Virus record (IMG/VR): IMGVR_UViG_3300028883_000110
Location: 1 to 29,749 of that record
Direction: 5' to 3' (one strand)
DNA from: a virus
DNA length: 29,749 bases
In this document: piece by piece, positions 18,320 to 24,732 of the stretch
Position numbering within the stretch: the first letter of the stretch is position 1
Layout of the letters: the number at the start of each line of letters is the position of its first letter
Made by a program: the position numbers and the translations under genes
The notes under the pieces: model-generated
Databases searched by the model: none
The model's input: only the letters and a program-made list of their open reading frames with translations
Told to the model about the DNA's origin: nothing

Positions 18320-18347
18320 TTGCGCTCCTGAGAGCGTCTGATATACT
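18320..18347 (+). promoter_or_regulatory. candidate sigma70-type promoter for the replication gene block
   Basis: TTGCGC at 18320-18325 and TATACT at 18342-18347 are separated by 16 bp. A TG at 18339-18340 gives an extended -10 element (TGnTATACT). The predicted start of transcription is near 18354, about 38 bp before the ATG of the helix-turn-helix gene. It sits in the only substantial gap between the virion genes and the replication genes. Confidence 0.55.
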
Positions 18348-18355
18348 ACTCTCAG
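18328..18355 (+). promoter_or_regulatory. candidate operator: 7-bp inverted repeat framing the -10 box
   Basis: CTGAGAG at 18328-18334 and CTCTCAG at 18349-18355 are perfect reverse complements 14 bp apart, so the -10 box lies between them. Centre-to-centre spacing is 21 bp, two helical turns, which suits a dimeric repressor. The nearby small helix-turn-helix protein is one possible binder; this is inference. Confidence 0.4.
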
Positions 18356-18391
18356 AAAGGCTCAATAGCCTCACGCATAGAAAGGAGAGAC

Positions 18392-18616
18392 ATGGAAACT
18401 GAGACAGCGGAGAAGGACTGGCTCGACGTTCGAGAGCTGGCGGAGCTATTCCGCATCTCCGTGCCGACCGTGTACCGCATCCTGAAGGACGGGCCGGCAC
18501 GCGAGCGGAAGACAAATTCGGTTGACCTCCGGCAGATACCCGATCGCTGGATCGGGGGCCGGAGATACTGGAATCGCCAGGTAGCACAGAGTCTCTTCAA
18601 CGGGGACTCGCAGTAA
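18392..18616 (+). CDS. small helix-turn-helix protein, AlpA/excisionase-like
   Basis: AAAGGAG lies just upstream of the ATG. The 74-residue product has a winged-helix signature of the AlpA/excisionase (MerR-like) type: WLDVRELAELFRISVPTVYR at about residues 10-29 forms the helix-turn-helix, followed by a wing-like stretch (RWIGGRRYWNRQVAQSLF). Proteins of this size bind DNA as regulators or as excisionases. No integrase is present in the window, so a regulator of the downstream block is more likely than a directionality factor. It is the first gene after the promoter and operator candidates and ends 12 bases before the ATPase gene. Confidence 0.7.
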   Translation: METETAEKDWLDVRELAELFRISVPTVYRILKDGPARERKTNSVDLRQIPDRWIGGRRYWNRQVAQSLFNGDSQ

Positions 18617-18628
18617 GAGGGAGGGTCT

Positions 18629-19435
18629 ATGTCTTTTGACCTTGGCAGCATCAAGAGCGCGAAGCAGGACCGACCACGGAGGATGTTGGTCCTCGGCAGG
18701 GCGAAAGTCGGTAAGTCGACTTTCGCAGGGGAGTCAGACTCCCCGATTTTCCTGCCGGTGAACGGCGAAGAGGGGATTGACGCGCTGGACGTTCCGGCGT
18801 TCCCCGTCGCGAAGAAGTTCCCGGATGTCATCGAGGCCATCGGCACGCTCTACTCCGGCGACCACAAGTACAAGACGTTCGTGGTCGACTCGGCGTCGGC
18901 GCTAGAGCCGATCATCTGGGACGAAACCTGCCGGATCAACGGCGGCGTCGACTCCATCGAGAAGGTCGGCGGCGGCTACGGCAAGGGCTTCCACGAATGC
19001 CTCAAGCAGTGGCGGGAGCTGCTCGAGGGGCTGGACGCCCTGAGGAACGACATCGGGATGCAGATCATCCTGATCGGGCACGTGAAGGTGGAGAAGTTCA
19101 ACGACCCCGCGTGCGAGCCCTACGACCGCTACAGCGCAGAGCTCCACAGGCACGCCACGGCGCTCCTCACCCGCTGGGCCGATGGCGTTCTCTTCATCCA
19201 GCACAAGACCATCGTGCGGAAGGATGACGCCGGCTTCAACAAGAAGCAGAACCGGGCCGTGGATACCGGCAACGGCCAGCCCTTCATGTACACCCAGGAA
19301 CGTCCGGCGCACCCCGGCGGTGGCCGCGGCGAGTGGGGCAAGCTCCCTTACGAGCTCCCGCTCTCTTGGGACGCCCTCAGTAACGCACTGGCTCAGGCAT
19401 CACAGCCGAAGAAGGCTCAGGGCACGAAGAAGTAG
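18629..19435 (+). CDS. Sak4-like RecA-fold ATPase (phage recombination/annealing)
   Basis: This 268-residue protein has a Walker A motif at residues 23-31 (GRAKVGKST) and a Walker B strand ending at Asp87 (TFVVDSASALE). IILIGHVKVEKF (about 150-161) provides the conserved polar strand and sensor typical of the AAA_24/Sak4 group. Sak4 proteins are short RecA-related recombinases or annealing helpers that work with a phage single-strand binding protein. The next gene (DUF669) and the nuclease gene downstream make a coherent recombination module. GAGGGAGGG precedes the ATG. The basic C-terminal tail (QPKKAQGTKK) is not part of the core fold. General ATP-binding phage protein is the cautious alternative. 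Confidence 0.8.
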   Translation: MSFDLGSIKSAKQDRPRRMLVLGRAKVGKSTFAGESDSPIFLPVNGEEGIDALDVPAFPVAKKFPDVIEAIGTLYSGDHKYKTFVVDSASALEPIIWDETCRINGGVDSIEKVGGGYGKGFHECLKQWRELLEGLDALRNDIGMQIILIGHVKVEKFNDPACEPYDRYSAELHRHATALLTRWADGVLFIQHKTIVRKDDAGFNKKQNRAVDTGNGQPFMYTQERPAHPGGGRGEWGKLPYELPLSWDALSNALAQASQPKKAQGTKK

Positions 19436-19465
19436 TCTCGGCGGCAGAAAAGGAAAGGAAGAACG

Positions 19466-20002
19466 ATGGGAGACATTCAGGACGTTTTCGGTGGCCATGA
19501 GTTCAACTGCAGCGAGGTTAATCCCGCGCAGGATTTCGAGGCACTCCCGGCCGGTTGGTACACGGCCCTCATCGAAGAGGCGGAGGTCAAGTTCGCCAAA
19601 GACAGCACTGAAGCAGCCAGGAAAGTGTTCCTCGCACTGAAGCTCAGCGTACTCGAGCCCCAGCAGTCCCGGGGGCGCAAGGTCTTCGCTAACATCACAC
19701 TGGATCACCCGACGAAGAAGGCCGTAGACATCGGTTGGGGGGAACTGTCTGCGCTTGGGAGGGCAACTCTGGTTCCCACCATCACGGATAGCTCCGACAT
19801 CCTCAACAAGGTGGTGCAGATCAAGGTCGCAGTAAAGAACAGTGACGGGTTCGGCGTTCAGAACGAAGTCAAAGGCTACAAGGCTCCCGAGAACGCAGCC
19901 AACACTGGCCAGCCTGCCGCGGCCCCGGCCGCCCCGACTGCCAATGCTCCGGCTGCGACTCAGGCAGCTCCCGCAAGCCTTCCGCCCTGGAAGCGGAAGT
20001 AG
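19466..20002 (+). CDS. DUF669-like protein, probable single-strand DNA-binding partner
   Basis: The 178-residue product has a compact domain (about residues 20-135) matching the DUF669 pattern: a FEALPAGWYTALIEEAEVKF start, an aliphatic strand FLALKLSVLEPQQSRGRKVF, then NITLDHPTKKAVDIG and a KVVQIKVAVKNSDGFGVQNE strand. A long Ala/Pro/Thr linker follows (about 140-172), ending SLPPWKRK. DUF669 genes commonly sit beside Sak3/Sak4-type ATPases and are thought to bind single-stranded DNA. Unlike classical SSBs, whose tail ends acidic, this tail ends basic, so partner recruitment would differ. The start has AAAGGAAG upstream. The gene is followed by a 103-bp structured gap. Confidence 0.7.
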   Translation: MGDIQDVFGGHEFNCSEVNPAQDFEALPAGWYTALIEEAEVKFAKDSTEAARKVFLALKLSVLEPQQSRGRKVFANITLDHPTKKAVDIGWGELSALGRATLVPTITDSSDILNKVVQIKVAVKNSDGFGVQNEVKGYKAPENAANTGQPAAAPAAPTANAPAATQAAPASLPPWKRK

Positions 20003-20003
20003 A

Positions 20004-20078
20004 CGCCCCTCCCGTGGGGCGGCAGCAGACCGGTCGGAACGGCCTTCTTCCCGGCGAGTTGCCGCCCCACTCTCTCTT
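20004..20078 (+). promoter_or_regulatory. candidate attenuator-like RNA: two mutually exclusive hairpins
   Basis: Within the 103-bp gap, 20004-20009 (CGCCCC) can pair with 20016-20021 (GGGGCG) as a 6-bp hairpin with a 6-nt loop. Alternatively 20014-20024 (GTGGGGCGGCA) pairs perfectly with 20060-20070 (TGCCGCCCCAC), extended by a G-U and a C-G pair. The two folds share 20016-20021 and cannot coexist. The long stem is followed by TCTCTCTT (20071-20078), a weak terminator-like tract. Control of the Gp157 gene and those downstream is inferred. Confidence 0.4.
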
Positions 20079-20105
20079 GGCAGCGAACAATGAGGAGACG
20101 AAGCT

Positions 20106-20630
20106 GTGGCGAAACAGACCCTGTTTGAGATCAGTCAGGACATGCAGGCCCTCGATGACCTGCTGGACGTAGCGGACATCGAGAGCCCGGAGGCTCAGGC
20201 CGCCCTGGCGGCGTGGGCCGAAGAGGTCCAGGAGAACCTCGAAACCAAGGTCGACAACTACGCGGCCTACATTCAGACCCTGCTCGCGCGGTCGGACGCC
20301 CGCAAGAAGGAAGGCGACCGCCTGAAGAAGAAAGCGACCGCCGACGAGAACAAGGCCAAGAAGCTGAAGGAGCACCTGAAGACCATCCTCGAGTTCCGGA
20401 AGGTCAAGACAGTCGACACCCTCCGCTTCAAGGTTACGGTATCCAAAGCCGGGGGCAAGACGCCCGTCGAGTGCAACGTCCAGCCGCAGGATTTACCCGA
20501 GGAGTTCCGCACAGAGGTCCCGGCCAGCTACAAGGTCAACACCGATGCTATCCGGGCCAAGCTGGAAGCTGGCGAGAAGGTCGACGGATGCCGGCTCCTC
20601 GAGAGGGGCACCTACCTGAGAGTATCGTAG
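20106..20630 (+). CDS. Gp157-family protein
   Basis: The start is a GTG at 20106 with GAGGAG at 20092-20097. The 174-residue product fits the Siphovirus Gp157 family. It has an N-terminal helical part with an acidic stretch (about 1-60), a long basic coiled coil (ARKKEGDRLKKKATADENKA, about 66-95), a strand TLRFKVTVSKAGGKTPVEC, then LPEEFRTEVPASYKVNTDAI and a VDGCRLLERGTYLRV end. The family is widespread in phages next to recombination genes. One member was reported to influence streptococcal phage resistance, but the molecular role is not settled. Here it sits between the SSB-like and nuclease genes, so DNA recombination is the likely context. Confidence 0.75.
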   Translation: MAKQTLFEISQDMQALDDLLDVADIESPEAQAALAAWAEEVQENLETKVDNYAAYIQTLLARSDARKKEGDRLKKKATADENKAKKLKEHLKTILEFRKVKTVDTLRFKVTVSKAGGKTPVECNVQPQDLPEEFRTEVPASYKVNTDAIRAKLEAGEKVDGCRLLERGTYLRVS

Positions 20631-20637
20631 GTGCGCT

Positions 20638-21732
20638 GTGGGTAACCTCGAGCAGTTCCTCCCCCAGCAATCCAAGACAGTCCAAGCAATCTACGACGCT
20701 TGGAAGAAGCGCGGAGATGCTGAGGCACCCAGGACCTACCTGGGTGCCAGCAGCATTGGTCATGAGTGCAGCCGCTTCCTGTGGTATCAGTTCCGGTGGT
20801 GCGGACGAGAGGAGTTCCCCGGCCGCATCTACCGGCTCTTCGATCACGGCGACAAGGAAGAGCTCCGGATGGTCAATGACCTCCGGGATATCGGCTGTGA
20901 AGTCCATCCAGTAGACCCTGAGACAGGCGAGCAATTCGCGATCAGCTTTGCCGACGGTCACGGCGGCGGGCACATGGACGGTTGTGCCTTGGGTGTTCTC
21001 GAGGCTCCGAAGACTTGGCATGTTGTGGAGTTCAAGACTCACAACGCTAAGTCATTCGGTGACCTCAAGCGCCGAGGCGTCCAGCAGTCGAAGCCGAAGC
21101 ACTACGCTCAGATGCAGGTCTACATGAGAAAGAGCGGGATGGAGCGAGCGCTCTATCTCGCCATCAACAAGAACACCGAGGACCTCTACGCCGAGCGCGT
21201 CAAGCTCGACCGGGAGTTCGCCGATAGCCTCTTGGAGCGGGCCGACCGGATTGTCAAGGCTGGCCAGCCTCCCCTGAGGGCGGGCGAGGGCCCCGATGCT
21301 CCCGTCTGTAAGTACTGTGCGATGATCTCACTTTGTCATGGGAACCCGGCCGGCGTGGCCGCGCCGTGCGTTGTCTCCTGCCGGTCTTGCGCTCACTCCG
21401 AGCCCATAGCCGAGGGCGCTTGGTGGTGTGAGCTCAACCAGAAGCGACTGAGCGCCATCGACCAGTCCCGGGCCTGCCAGCAGCATCTTTGGGCTCCCGG
21501 GATTATCACCTTTGCGGAGTGCGTCGACGCCGGCAAGAACCCCGACGAGAGCATGTTCATTGAGTACATGAACGAGGCCGACAATTCGACTTGGCGTAAC
21601 GGCAGCAACCTCGAGGACGGGCAGTTCTCCAGTGTGGAGCTGACCAAGATTCCGAAGTCTGCGCTGCACGGGAAAGACGGGGAGCGGATCAAGCATATCA
21701 AGCAAAAGATCAGAGGGGAGGTAGTTGGATGA
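20638..21732 (+). CDS. Cas4/RecB-like PD-(D/E)xK nuclease with iron-sulfur cysteines
   Basis: The start is a GTG at 20638, seven bases after the preceding stop. The 364-residue product shows the nuclease core: Asp114 in GGHMDG, then Glu131-x-Lys133 in WHVVEFKTHN, with Gln119-type support likely supplied by HYAQMQVYM. Cys44 plus Cys224, Cys227 and Cys233 (CKYCAMISLC) form the split four-cysteine arrangement that holds a 4Fe-4S cluster in Cas4 and AddB nucleases. A second set (Cys248, Cys251, Cys264, Cys280) suggests a zinc-binding insert not usual in Cas4. No CRISPR array accompanies it. It probably trims DNA ends for the Sak4 module. The last 47 residues are encoded by sequence repeated 539 bp downstream. 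Confidence 0.8.
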   Translation: MGNLEQFLPQQSKTVQAIYDAWKKRGDAEAPRTYLGASSIGHECSRFLWYQFRWCGREEFPGRIYRLFDHGDKEELRMVNDLRDIGCEVHPVDPETGEQFAISFADGHGGGHMDGCALGVLEAPKTWHVVEFKTHNAKSFGDLKRRGVQQSKPKHYAQMQVYMRKSGMERALYLAINKNTEDLYAERVKLDREFADSLLERADRIVKAGQPPLRAGEGPDAPVCKYCAMISLCHGNPAGVAAPCVVSCRSCAHSEPIAEGAWWCELNQKRLSAIDQSRACQQHLWAPGIITFAECVDAGKNPDESMFIEYMNEADNSTWRNGSNLEDGQFSSVELTKIPKSALHGKDGERIKHIKQKIRGEVVG

Positions 21733-21734
21733 GC
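21591..21734 (+). repeat. direct repeat A (nuclease gene 3' end), copy 1
   Basis: These 144 bp match 22130-22273 with four mismatches by eye (about 97 % identity). Copy 1 is the functional 3' end of the nuclease gene and runs four bases into the coding start of cargo gene X. Confidence 0.95.
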
Positions 21735-22085
21735 GATGTGCGGCGTGCCATGCACCAAGGCAGCGTTGAGCTTTACGGGAGTCGAATTAGGATGGAGCGG
21801 GCTATCGCTGCGCTTCGGAAGGAATGGTGGCCGACTGTCCACGTGGAAAGCGCCATAGAGAAGCTGGAGAGGATCGAGCAACTCAACAGTGTGCGGCAGG
21901 CATTACGCAGCGGGGTGTTGACATCTAGGGAGCGGTCCGTTATGGAGTCTCTCTACGGTCTTAACGGGCCTACTCTTTCGTTGTTGGAGTGTGGCGCAAA
22001 ATACAAGATTACCAGAGAGCGCGTCCGGCAGATTCAACACATGGCGATAAGAAAGCTGCAGGCAGCGCTGAGGCACCTAGCATGA
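21729..22085 (+). CDS. lone sigma-70 region 4-like protein (cargo X)
   Basis: The ATG overlaps the nuclease stop (ATGA) and the gene's own stop overlaps the ATG of the helicase-start copy (ATGA). The 118-residue product has a helical N-terminus with Trp residues (about 1-60). Its C-terminal half (about 63-116) looks like sigma-70 region 4: LTSRERSVMESLYGL, a short insertion, then KYKITRERVRQIQHMAIRKL, which matches the TRERIRQIE recognition helix of primary sigma factors. No region 2 is present, so it cannot act alone as a sigma factor. It may touch -35 DNA or the RNA polymerase flap and redirect transcription. A complete sigma-family protein is encoded at 28329-28994. GC is near 55 % by partial hand count, below its neighbours. 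Confidence 0.75.
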   Translation: MSDVRRAMHQGSVELYGSRIRMERAIAALRKEWWPTVHVESAIEKLERIEQLNSVRQALRSGVLTSRERSVMESLYGLNGPTLSLLECGAKYKITRERVRQIQHMAIRKLQAALRHLA

Positions 22086-22129
22086 ACCAAGCTCGCCTCT
22101 CCCTTCCCTCTGGCCGACCGAATCTCCAG
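22082..22129 (+). repeat. direct repeat B (helicase gene 5' end), copy 1
   Basis: These 48 bp correspond to 23074-23121. The last 27 bases are identical and seven mismatches lie in the first 21. The spacing between copies is 992 bp. Confidence 0.9.
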
Positions 22130-22267
22130 TTGGCGCAACGGCAGCAACCTCGAGGACGGGCAGTTCTCCAGCGTGGAGCTGACCAAGATTCCGAAGTCTG
22201 CGCTGCACGGGAAAGACGGGGAGCGGATCAAGCATATCAAGCAAAAGATCAGAGGGGAGGTAGTTAG
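22082..22267 (+). pseudogene. chimeric remnant: helicase start fused out of frame to nuclease end
   Basis: Positions 22082-22129 copy the first 48 bp of the helicase gene (27 of the last 27 bases identical, seven mismatches before that). From 22130 the sequence copies the nuclease 3' end. An open frame of 61 residues runs through, starting MNQARLSLPSGRPNLQ, but the nuclease part is read in a different frame from its parent. Its ATG overlaps the stop of cargo X, so it could be translated, but it most likely is recombination debris. The nuclease frame itself remains open to a TGA at 22269-22271. Confidence 0.8.
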
Positions 22268-22273
22268 GTGAGC
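22130..22273 (+). repeat. direct repeat A (nuclease gene 3' end), copy 2
   Basis: This copy joins seamlessly to the end of repeat B copy 1 and ends at the GTG start of cargo gene Y, exactly as copy 1 ends at the ATG start of cargo gene X. It preserves the nuclease C-terminal frame and stop. Confidence 0.95.
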
Positions 22274-23074
22274 TCATATACGAAAATGCGCCTATCGGAT
22301 CTGAAGGAGGAGGCGAAATCCGTAGGGGTTTCAGTCTCGGCGCTCTGCAAAACGTTGGTTAGAAACAAAACAAATGAGAGGTTTTGGCAGCACATTCGTG
22401 ATGAGGATGCACAGGCAAGGGCTTTCGGCTTGATGCTCCAGGCCGATATGTTTCTAGGAAACTGCATTCATTACTTCATGCCCAGTCGTGACTTTTGCGA
22501 CTGGTTGGTGTCCTGCCCGAAGGAGCTGGGCGCAAATCAGATTTACCGTGCGTGCAACATCCTCACTAATCGCTTTGCCTTACACTTCCCGATAGGGCAA
22601 GGATTGAGATCCTTCCTGGGGACGTTCATGGGCAACTCGTCAAACCCAAATAGGCCCGGCATCTTTTTAACATCAGGGCATGGTGCCTGCATGTGGGGTT
22701 CCGTGATACTTCCCGTCGGTGGGTTAAGTAAGCCGCTCGAATACCTGACGGATTCCTCGTCAGCGGTAATAGACCAAGTTCGTTACGCATCAAAACTTGT
22801 GGCCGGCTTTGGACTGTACGCTTCTTGCTTTCCCGGCTGTATTCGGCACGGGATTCCATCTGACTTGCGTAAGGGAAAATGGGACAAAACTCAGAAGGCG
22901 AAGACGGTGGTGATCTCCCGGGAAGTCAAATCTTCCGGGGGCATTACGCCTCACTACCGAAGCGGACATTTCCGATTGCTCAACGCAGACCGATACACCA
23001 AGAAAAAGGGGCAAGTCGTATTTGTTCATGGATGCTTCGTGAGGGGGGAAGCGCGTGTAGTGGTGAGAGATTAA
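22268..23074 (+). CDS. unknown cargo protein Y, compositionally distinct
   Basis: The likely start is the GTG at 22268, which overlaps the stop of the copied nuclease end (GTGA); GAGGGGAGG lies just upstream. The 268-residue product is not recognised. Residues about 1-60 are helical (LSDLKEEAKSVGVSVSALCK), residues about 60-200 are mixed with many Gly, Phe and Cys, and the C-terminus (about 205-268) is basic. A short pattern HYRSGHFRLLNADRYTKKKG followed by QVVFVHGCFV ends the protein; similar His/Arg-Gly-His endings occur in assorted phage proteins, including some anti-CRISPR relatives, so it gives no firm function. The first 170 bases count to about 49 % GC against about 63 % in a sample of the helicase gene, which points to separate origin. 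An accessory or anti-defence role is inferred from the cassette position only. Confidence 0.7.
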   Translation: MSSYTKMRLSDLKEEAKSVGVSVSALCKTLVRNKTNERFWQHIRDEDAQARAFGLMLQADMFLGNCIHYFMPSRDFCDWLVSCPKELGANQIYRACNILTNRFALHFPIGQGLRSFLGTFMGNSSNPNRPGIFLTSGHGACMWGSVILPVGGLSKPLEYLTDSSSAVIDQVRYASKLVAGFGLYASCFPGCIRHGIPSDLRKGKWDKTQKAKTVVISREVKSSGGITPHYRSGHFRLLNADRYTKKKGQVVFVHGCFVRGEARVVVRD

Positions 23075-23121
23075 TGACTCAGGCTACCCTCCCTCTTCCC
23101 TCTGGCCGACCGAATCTCCAG
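23074..23121 (+). repeat. direct repeat B (helicase gene 5' end), copy 2
   Basis: This is the genuine start of the helicase gene. It is partly duplicated at 22082-22129. The stop of cargo Y overlaps its first base (TAATG). Confidence 0.9.
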
Positions 23122-24732
23122 CCTCGCCCCTACCAAGAGGACGCGCTGGAAGCTCTGCACGCGCATGTCTGCAACAAGGAAACCAACCCCTGCGTCGTGA
23201 TCCCAACGGGCGGCGGGAAGTCCGTCTTGATGGCTTGGGCAATCCAACGCTGGAAGGATGACTACCCGCCGCTCCGGGTCGCGATCTTGGCGCACCGCAA
23301 GGAGCTCGTCGCACAGAACAGTAGCGAGCTGGCTGAGGTTTGGCCGGGCGCGGACATCGGCATCTACGCGGCCGGGCTCAAGAGGAGAGACACCGAGAAC
23401 AGCATCCTCTACGCCAGCATCGATAGCGTCTACAAGCGGGGCGGTGAGTTCACGTCGTTCGACATTATCATTGTCGACGAAGCCCACAGGATACCGCCAA
23501 GCGGGGAGGGGAAGTACCGCACCTTCATTGATATGCAGAGGCTTCAGAACCCGGGCGTGCTCATCATCGGCTTCACGGCCACCCCGTTCCGGATGACTGG
23601 GCCTCTCTGCCACAAAGACCACATCCTGCAGGAAGTCTGCTACGAAGCTCACATCCACAGCCTGATCCGAGACGGGTTCCTCTGCAAACTGTGGAGTCGC
23701 CGCGGGGAGCACCAACCCGATCTCTCCGAGGTCCGGAGGAACAACGGCGGAGACTACATCGTCAACAGCCTGTCTAAGGCGGTAGACCGGGATGAAATCG
23801 TAAGCCAGGCGGTGCATGACTCAGTACAGAACATCCGGCTTTACGACCGCCGACACATGATCTTCTTCTGTGTTGACGTTGAGCATTGCCGGAAGGTCAG
23901 CAAGGAGCTTCAGCTCTACGGAATCAACGCGCCGTATATCACAGCCAGCACGCCGCGCAAGAAGCGGGATGCCGTCGCCCGGGCATTCAAGGAGGGTCGG
24001 CTCCACGCGATTTGCAACGTGAACGTCTACACCGAGGGGTTCAACGCCAAGCAGGTCGATTGCATTGTGCTGCTGCGCCCGACGCTCTCCAAGGGGCTTT
24101 ACGTTCAGATGGTCGGCCGCGGCCTCCGGGTTCACCCCGACAAGGAAGACTGCCTCATCCTCGACTATGCCCACTGCATCGACGAACACGGGCCCGTGGA
24201 TTGTATCGACGCCGGGGAGGTTCCGCTCTTCGACTGCCGGCAGTGCGGCAATGTCTTCAGCCGGCAGATTCGGGTATGCCCTCACTGTGGCTGGAGAATC
24301 CCGCCTCAGGAGATTGAGGCGGCCGAGGCGGAGGAGCGCGAGAGGCGCCTGCACGCGATCAAGGCCAGCAATCGGAACATCCTATCCGGGGAGCCCGAGG
24401 ACCTCACAGTCGAGGATGTCCGGGTTCACCGGCATGTCAAGTCCGGGATGCCGGACAGCCTGAGGGTTGAGTATCGTTGCGGCCTCTTGATGGCGAGGGA
24501 GTGGATATGCCTCGACCATCCCGGCTTTGCCGGCGAGAAGGCCCGGCGGTGGTGGATAAAGCGCTTCGGCAGTCCAGCCCCCACAGTCGACGCCGCAATG
24601 GAAAACATGTTCCTGGCCAACCAGCTCAGGGAGATCACCCGCAGCATTACTGTTGTCCAAAAGGGGAAGTACAAAGAAATCACCGCGCATGACCTTGCGC
24701 CTGTAGCGAAGGGTAAGCATGTCGCATCTTGA
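23074..24732 (+). CDS. DEAH-box superfamily 2 DNA helicase with zinc ribbon
   Basis: The frame is open from 22879, but the ATG at 23074 is chosen because the duplicated copy at 22082 begins at the same ATG and the upstream stretch overlaps cargo Y. The 553-residue product has a Q-like RPYQ (18-21), Walker A PTGGGKS with Lys49, DEAH at 135-138, a TATP motif (GFTATPFRM), and motif VI QMVGRGLR (345-352). This is the RecA-pair architecture of phage DEAD/DEAH helicases related to RecG/UvsW and type I restriction helicases. A C4 zinc ribbon (Cys388, Cys391, Cys402, Cys405) and a C-terminal domain of unknown type follow. It probably remodels forks or recombination intermediates. The last 14 bases overlap the primase gene. 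Confidence 0.85.
   Translation: MTQATLPLPSGRPNLQPRPYQEDALEALHAHVCNKETNPCVVIPTGGGKSVLMAWAIQRWKDDYPPLRVAILAHRKELVAQNSSELAEVWPGADIGIYAAGLKRRDTENSILYASIDSVYKRGGEFTSFDIIIVDEAHRIPPSGEGKYRTFIDMQRLQNPGVLIIGFTATPFRMTGPLCHKDHILQEVCYEAHIHSLIRDGFLCKLWSRRGEHQPDLSEVRRNNGGDYIVNSLSKAVDRDEIVSQAVHDSVQNIRLYDRRHMIFFCVDVEHCRKVSKELQLYGINAPYITASTPRKKRDAVARAFKEGRLHAICNVNVYTEGFNAKQVDCIVLLRPTLSKGLYVQMVGRGLRVHPDKEDCLILDYAHCIDEHGPVDCIDAGEVPLFDCRQCGNVFSRQIRVCPHCGWRIPPQEIEAAEAEERERRLHAIKASNRNILSGEPEDLTVEDVRVHRHVKSGMPDSLRVEYRCGLLMAREWICLDHPGFAGEKARRWWIKRFGSPAPTVDAAMENMFLANQLREITRSITVVQKGKYKEITAHDLAPVAKGKHVAS

Noticed and set aside
18392-18616. AlpA/excisionase-like protein as evidence for a prophage integration module
   Set aside because: No integrase gene or attachment-site-like repeat is visible in the window, so a temperate lifestyle cannot be supported from this alone.
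20638-21732. Cas4 similarity as a sign of a CRISPR system
   Set aside because: No repeat-spacer array and no cas1/cas2 genes are present; stand-alone Cas4-like nucleases are common in phage recombination modules.
21918-21946. TTGACA with a 17-bp spacer to TATGGA inside cargo gene X
   Set aside because: The -35 is perfect but the -10 is poor, and the bases encode the conserved start of the sigma region 4 domain, so coding constraint explains them. It might still help express Y.
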